DNA of 13,296 nt from an uncultured Streptococcus sp. (GTDB taxonomy: Bacteria; Bacillota; Bacilli; Lactobacillales; Streptococcaceae): positions 1 through 13,296 of the forward strand of contig CAJZGT010000020.1 of the NCBI GenBank assembly GCA_916048145.1, written 5' to 3'. This document shows positions 7,346 to 13,296 of the stretch, in pieces; position 1 is the first letter of the stretch, and the number at the start of each line of letters is the position of its first letter. Made by a program: the position numbers and the translations under genes. The notes below the pieces were generated by a model. It saw nothing but the letters and a program-made list of their open reading frames with translations, was not told the origin of the DNA and made no database searches.

Positions 7346-8194
7346 ATGATTCGAAAAATACAGCCTATTATCACCATCATACTGGGTGCAGCTATTTATG
7401 CTTTTGGTCTTACCTATTTTGTTGTTCCCCATCATCTCTTCGAGGGAGGAGCAACTGGTGTCACCCTAATTACATACTATCTCTTCAAGATTCCTGTCTC
7501 CTTGATGAATCTTTTAATTAATATTCCCTTATTCATTTTGGCTTGGAAAATATTTGGTCCTAAAACACTCTATTCTAGCCTTCTAGGTACTTTTTCTCTA
7601 TCTGTTTGGTTAGCGGTATTTGAACGTATTCCCTTACAGTTTGATTTACAAGGTGATTTGATAATCGTTTCCTTGGTTTCCGGTGTTCTGCTTGGAATCG
7701 GATTAGGAGTTATTTTCAATGCTGGTGGAACAACCGGTGGATCTGATATTGTTGCTCGTATTCTAAACAAATATACGAATATATCAATCGGAAAATTGCT
7801 TTTTGGGATTGACTTCTTTATCCTAATGTTAATTTTAATACTCTTTCAAGATCTTCGTCTAGTTACCTATACACTTTTGTTCGATTTTATCATCACACGT
7901 GTCATTGATTTTATTGGAGAAGGTGGCTACGCTGGAAAAGGATTTATAATTATTACTCAGTATCCTGATAAATTAGCTAAAAAGATTAATGATGAACTCG
8001 GACGTGGGGTAACCTTTCTTTCTGGTCAAGGCTACTATAGTAAAAAAGATTTAAAAATCATCTATTGTATTGTTGGTCGTAATGAAATTGTAAAAATGAA
8101 AGATATGATTCATCAAGTTGATCCTCAAGCCTTTATAACTATTACTGAAGCTCACGAAATCCTTGGAGAAGGATTTACCTATATAAAAGAATAA
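7346..8194 (+). CDS. YitT-family membrane protein (DUF161 plus DUF2179)
   Basis: A 282-residue protein of the YitT family, whose role is not established. The N-terminal membrane domain (about 7-190) has five or six hydrophobic segments. Typical glycine-rich family motifs are present: LFEGGATGVT at 31-40 and NAGGTTGGSDI at 125-135. The C-terminal cytoplasmic domain (about 198-278) is DUF2179, with GRGVTFLSGQGYYS at 219-232, resembling small ligand- or metal-sensing folds. GAGG lies 7 bases before the ATG. It is transcribed alone, divergent from degV, and ends in a terminator shared with the convergent permease. A transport role is often assumed for the family; no substrate can be read from the sequence. 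The protein is full length and shows no sign of damage. Confidence 0.85.
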   Translation: MIRKIQPIITIILGAAIYAFGLTYFVVPHHLFEGGATGVTLITYYLFKIPVSLMNLLINIPLFILAWKIFGPKTLYSSLLGTFSLSVWLAVFERIPLQFDLQGDLIIVSLVSGVLLGIGLGVIFNAGGTTGGSDIVARILNKYTNISIGKLLFGIDFFILMLILILFQDLRLVTYTLLFDFIITRVIDFIGEGGYAGKGFIIITQYPDKLAKKINDELGRGVTFLSGQGYYSKKDLKIIYCIVGRNEIVKMKDMIHQVDPQAFITITEAHEILGEGFTYIKE

Positions 8195-8224
8195 AGAAAA
8201 AGCTGGGAAATTCCAGCTTTTTCT
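8195..8224. terminator. Bidirectional terminator between yitT-type gene and permease
   Basis: A perfect 12-bp stem (AGAAAAAGCTGG with CCAGCTTTTTCT) has a 6-nt loop and an A-run and T-run on opposite arms, so it can act on both strands. It fills the entire 30-base gap between the two convergent stop codons. Confidence 0.9.
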
Positions 8225-9616
8225 CTATTCAGAAAGTGTAGAATGACGATAGCCATAAGTAAAGTAAATCACAAGTCCAACTACAAGAGCAATGCCAAAC
8301 GCAATCCATGTTTCTATACTATATTGAAGCATAAAGGAAAGACAGATTAGAATAGATAAAATCGGTAACAAGGGAACTAGGGGAGTTTTGAATTCTCCTT
8401 CTTTAGGCATTCCCTTATCCTTTCTAAGTTTTATAATTCCATAAGCCAGTAAGATAAGATAAGCCAGCGTACAAATATTTAGAAAGGCCGCGATACTAGC
8501 TAGCGGAAATACTCCTGCTGCTATTGCAGAAGCAACTCCAGTTAAGATGGTCGCATTTTTAGGAACACGACTTATTTTGCTTAATTGCTTAAAACTTCGA
8601 GGTAAAAGACCATCACGTGCTAAACTGTAAATCATACGCGATAAGGCATAAGTCATAGAAATACACACTGTTATTAGGGTCAAAATGGCCACTAATGACA
8701 CATAATTAGCTGCCCAACCAATTCCTATACTTCTCAATGAAAATGCGACAGCATCGTCCACATTGAGTTTGCTGTAGTGAACAATCCCTGTCAATACTAA
8801 TGTAACCAAAGCATAGAGAATCGTTACGATTGTCAATGACAAAACAATACCTCGTGGAACATTTTTTTGTGGGTTTTGAATTTCATCAACAGCCATAGAA
8901 ATAGATTCAAATCCTAGGAAACCAAAGAACATCAAAGATGCTCCTGCCATTATTCCAGTACTTCCACCATAAATTTGACCAAAACCAAAGGGAGCAAAGT
9001 TGGACCAATTTTCTGGTTTAATATACCAGATACCAACTAGAATAAACAAAGCGAGAGCAGAGAATTTCAAGACGACTAGAAGCGAATTAAAACGCAAGGC
9101 TGCCTTGGAATTTAATAAAACTAAACCGGTTACCAGTGTCAATACCAAAATAGGTAAAAGGTCTATATAGGTACCCTGCTCAGGGTTAAAGGTCCCATTC
9201 AAGGCTTGAGGCATTGAAATACTATAGTTACTGAGCAAGCCTTTAAAATAAGCTGCCCAGCCAGAGGCCACACCAGAAACTGCTGTCATGAATTCCATGA
9301 TGGTCAACCAACCAGCAATCCAAGCTGGTAATTCACCCAAAATTGCATACAAATAACTATAAGCACCACCAGTTGCAGGAACACGAGAGGCAAACTCTGC
9401 GAAAAAGAGGGCGGATAAAGAAACACAAAGGGCAGAAATCACTATGGATACAACCAGTGACGGACCAGCAAGCGTTGCTGCTGCGGTTCCTGTAATGGTA
9501 AAAATCCCAGTTCCTACCATGGCACCGATTCCTAATAAAATTAAATCCCATACTTTTAAATGCCGGTGCATTTCAGTACGTCCCAAACTAACATCTTTAG
9601 TTCTAAAAATATTCAT
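8225..9616 (-). CDS. APC-superfamily amino acid permease (cationic/branched-chain type)
   Basis: A 463-residue permease with about 12 membrane segments, importing amino acids by ion-coupled symport or exchange. The substrate-backbone loop of helix 1 is GIGAMVGTGIF at 29-39, followed by AGP (50-52) and the FAEFASRVPATGGAYSY block (72-88). GFESIS and NPQKNVPRGI appear in mid-protein (helix 6 and the loop after it), as in the YfnA/BcaP/CAT subfamily. This subfamily includes the lactococcal branched-chain permease BcaP, so branched-chain amino acids are a reasonable guess, with cationic amino acids the main alternative. GGAG sits 7 bases before the ATG. A promoter with a CodY-like box over the -35 lies upstream, which fits a CodY-repressed uptake gene. 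It is a single-gene unit, convergent with yitT. Confidence 0.85.
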   Translation of the reverse strand: MNIFRTKDVSLGRTEMHRHLKVWDLILLGIGAMVGTGIFTITGTAAATLAGPSLVVSIVISALCVSLSALFFAEFASRVPATGGAYSYLYAILGELPAWIAGWLTIMEFMTAVSGVASGWAAYFKGLLSNYSISMPQALNGTFNPEQGTYIDLLPILVLTLVTGLVLLNSKAALRFNSLLVVLKFSALALFILVGIWYIKPENWSNFAPFGFGQIYGGSTGIMAGASLMFFGFLGFESISMAVDEIQNPQKNVPRGIVLSLTIVTILYALVTLVLTGIVHYSKLNVDDAVAFSLRSIGIGWAANYVSLVAILTLITVCISMTYALSRMIYSLARDGLLPRSFKQLSKISRVPKNATILTGVASAIAAGVFPLASIAAFLNICTLAYLILLAYGIIKLRKDKGMPKEGEFKTPLVPLLPILSILICLSFMLQYSIETWIAFGIALVVGLVIYFTYGYRHSTLSE

Positions 9617-9645
9617 ACTTCATCTCCATTAAATATGATTGTTTT

Positions 9646-9674
9646 ATTTTATCATATAAAAGGAATTTTGTGAA
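9646..9674 (-). promoter_or_regulatory. Permease promoter
   Basis: On the minus strand TTCACA (9674-9669, 5/6 to -35) is followed after 17 bases by TAAAAT (9651-9646, 5/6 to -10), with TGA giving an extended -10. The start codon is about 24 bases past the predicted transcription start. Confidence 0.7.
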
Positions 9675-9678
9675 TATT
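9664..9678. promoter_or_regulatory. CodY-box-like site overlapping the permease -35
   Basis: AATTTTGTGAATATT matches the CodY consensus AATTTTCWGAAAATT at 13 of 15 positions and completely covers the permease -35, the position expected for repression. CodY responds to branched-chain amino acids and controls amino acid transporters in streptococci and lactococci. AT-rich DNA produces such near-matches by chance, so this remains a prediction. Confidence 0.45.
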
Positions 9679-9693
9679 TATAAGATGATTTTT

Positions 9694-9730
9694 CAAAAAA
9701 ATCTGAACAGAAATAAATCCTGCTCAGATT
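9694..9730 (-). terminator. Terminator of the suf operon
   Basis: An 11-bp stem with one G-U pair (9730-9720 with 9710-9700) and a 9-nt loop is followed on the minus strand by TTTTTTTGAAA. It begins 11 bases after the sufB stop codon. Confidence 0.85.
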
Positions 9731-9740
9731 CTACATATTC

Positions 9741-11153
9741 TTAGCCAACTGATCCTTCCATTTCATAGCTAATCAAGCGGTTCAGCTCAACAGCATATTC
9801 CATTGGAAGCTCTTTTGTAAATGGTTCTACAAATCCCATAACAATCATCTCAGTTGCTTCAGATTCTGACAATCCACGGCTCATGAGATAATAGAGTTGC
9901 TCTTCTGAAATCTTAGATACCTTAGCTTCGTGTTCCAAAGCGACTTGTGAGTTGTGAATTTCATTAAATGGAATGGTATCTGATGCTGACAAGTCATCCA
10001 TGATAATGGTATCACACTCGATGTGAGAAACAGATTTCTTAGAGTTCTTGTTAAAGGTTACTTGTCCACGGTAGTCAACCTTTCCTCCGCCTTTAGCGAT
10101 GGATTTAGACACGATAGACGAGCTTGTATGTGGAGCGTTGTGGATCATCTTAGCTCCAGTATCCTGGTGTTGCCCTGCATTGGCAAAGGCGATAGAAAGC
10201 ATGGTACCACGCGCCCCTTCTCCATCTAGGTAAACAGATGGGTATTTCATAGTTGTTTTAGCACCCAAGTTACCATCAATCCACTCAACAGTGGCATCCT
10301 TTTGAGCTTTAGCACGTTTCGTTACCAAGTTATAGACGTTATCAGACCAGTTTTGGATAGTCGTATAACGCATATAAGCTCCATCCAAGGCAAAGATTTC
10401 TACAATGGCAGCATGCAAGCTGTTACTTGAATAAGTTGGCGCTGTACATCCTTCTACATAATGGACACTTGCTCCTTCATCAACGATAATCAGGGTACGT
10501 TCAAACTGACCAGTATTCTCGTTGTTGATACGGAAGTAAGTTTGAAGTGGAATATCTACCTTGACCCCTTTTGGTACGTAGATAAAGGTTCCACCAGACC
10601 ATACTGCTGAGTTAAGGGCAGCCAACTTGTTATCTGTTGGCGGTACCAACTTAGCAAAGTATTGTTTAAACAAGTCTGGGTATTCCTTGAGGGCAGAATC
10701 CGTATCCGTAAAGATAATCCCCAATTTCTGGAACTCTTCCTTCATGTTGTGGTAAACCACTTCTGACTCATACTGGGCAGAGGCACCAGCTAGATATGCA
10801 CGTTCTGCTTCAGGAATCCCGATACGTTCAAAGGTTTCTTTAATTTTTTCAGGAACATCATCCCAAGAACGGGCTGGTTTATCAGATGGTTTTTGGTAGT
10901 AGATCAAGTCATCAAAGTCAATCTCTGACAAGTCTGCTCCCCAAGTTTGCATAGGCATTTTTTTGAAGGTTTCATAAGACTTCAAACGGAATTCTAACAT
11001 CCACTCAGGTTCTCCCTTTGCAGCTGATAGTTCACGAATGACATCTTCATTCAATCCTTTTCCTGTCGATAGGACAGGCTCTACATCATCATGGAAACCA
11101 AATTTATATTCACCAAGGTCAATTGGTTTTGGTTCTACTCTTTCTTCAGCCAT
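9741..11153 (-). CDS. sufB: Fe-S cluster assembly scaffold SufB
   Basis: The 470-residue SufB forms the SufBCD complex with SufC (ATPase) and SufD, on which Fe-S clusters are built and passed to apoproteins. The beta-helix core spans the second half. Conserved Cys236 (EGCTAP) and Cys380 (HIECDT) and the [11 protein letters not shown] block (407-417) are present, followed by the YYLMSRGL C-terminal helix motif shared with SufD. I use the ATG at 11153, which gives [10 protein letters not shown] and the pneumococcal length; AAAGGA lies just upstream with a short 4-base gap. The reading frame stays open upstream to a TTG at 11198, but no ribosome site supports that 485-residue form. The gene is last in the operon, 57 bases after sufU with a hairpin in the gap, and a terminator follows. 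Confidence 0.96.
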   Translation of the reverse strand: MAEERVEPKPIDLGEYKFGFHDDVEPVLSTGKGLNEDVIRELSAAKGEPEWMLEFRLKSYETFKKMPMQTWGADLSEIDFDDLIYYQKPSDKPARSWDDVPEKIKETFERIGIPEAERAYLAGASAQYESEVVYHNMKEEFQKLGIIFTDTDSALKEYPDLFKQYFAKLVPPTDNKLAALNSAVWSGGTFIYVPKGVKVDIPLQTYFRINNENTGQFERTLIIVDEGASVHYVEGCTAPTYSSNSLHAAIVEIFALDGAYMRYTTIQNWSDNVYNLVTKRAKAQKDATVEWIDGNLGAKTTMKYPSVYLDGEGARGTMLSIAFANAGQHQDTGAKMIHNAPHTSSSIVSKSIAKGGGKVDYRGQVTFNKNSKKSVSHIECDTIIMDDLSASDTIPFNEIHNSQVALEHEAKVSKISEEQLYYLMSRGLSESEATEMIVMGFVEPFTKELPMEYAVELNRLISYEMEGSVG

Positions 11154-11190
11154 AATATCCTTTCTTTCATTCTTCATTTCTACTGATTCA

Positions 11191-11210
11191 TAAGACAAAA
11201 GAAACTTGTC

Positions 11211-11213
<3 letters not shown>
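11191..11213. repeat. Intergenic hairpin at the sufU stop codon
   Basis: A perfect 8-bp inverted repeat, TAAGACAA and TTGTCTTA, flanks a 7-base loop. On the minus strand the first arm begins with the sufU TAA itself. No T-run follows, so it is not a normal terminator. It may affect mRNA stability or sufB translation inside the operon, or be chance. Confidence 0.5.

Positions 11214-13296
<2,083 letters not shown>

Noticed and set aside
11154..11198. N-terminal extension of SufB from a TTG at 11198
   Set aside because: No ribosome site, lies in the intergenic hairpin region, and makes the protein 15 residues longer than the pneumococcal form; the ATG at 11153 has AAAGGA.

Overview
The window looks like chromosome from a Streptococcus of the mitis group (S. 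mitis, S. oralis, S. infantis or a close relative of S. pneumoniae). GyrA, Ldh, SrtA, HU and the Suf proteins read very close to the pneumococcal proteins as I remember them, in length and in start position. The DNA is AT-rich, and most promoters I can see carry an extended -10 (TGnTATAAT type), as is usual in this genus. The species is an inference; I could not run a search.

Layout. Positions 1-1144 (minus strand): two adjacent formate/nitrite transporter (FNT) family genes. One is complete; the other is cut after 18 codons by the window edge. Each has its own promoter, and a full-consensus CcpA (cre) site lies upstream of the cut one. 1310-4521 (minus): gyrA followed by srtA, overlapping by one base (TAATG). 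4522-5698: a divergent control region with a second strong cre-like site, then ldh on the plus strand. 5699-5982: two terminators flanking what looks like the decayed 3' end of a tyrosine recombinase gene. 5983-7202 (minus): hup (HU) preceded by a DegV/FakB-type fatty-acid-binding protein. 7346-8194 (plus): a YitT-family membrane protein. 8225-9616 (minus): an APC-family amino acid permease with a CodY-box-like site over its -35. 9741-13296 (minus): the 3' part of the suf iron-sulfur operon, in transcription order sufD (cut by the edge), sufS, sufU, sufB.

How the genes fit together. Ldh makes lactate. FNT channels commonly carry formate, a mixed-acid product. Both loci have upstream cre-like sites, so CcpA may balance the two fermentation modes here (inference). 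The suf genes build Fe-S clusters: SufS mobilises sulfur from cysteine, SufU accepts and relays it, and SufB with SufD (and SufC, outside the window) is the scaffold. GyrA and HU both shape DNA topology but are in separate units. SrtA anchors LPXTG proteins to the wall.

I found no CRISPR array, tRNA, rRNA, intact mobile element or candidate for a wholly new system. The parts most worth a second look are the FNT duplication, the predicted CcpA and CodY sites, and the recombinase remnant at the ldh/hup junction. Several genes have a longer in-frame reading with an upstream ATG or TTG. I chose the downstream start where a Shine-Dalgarno sequence and the family length agreed.
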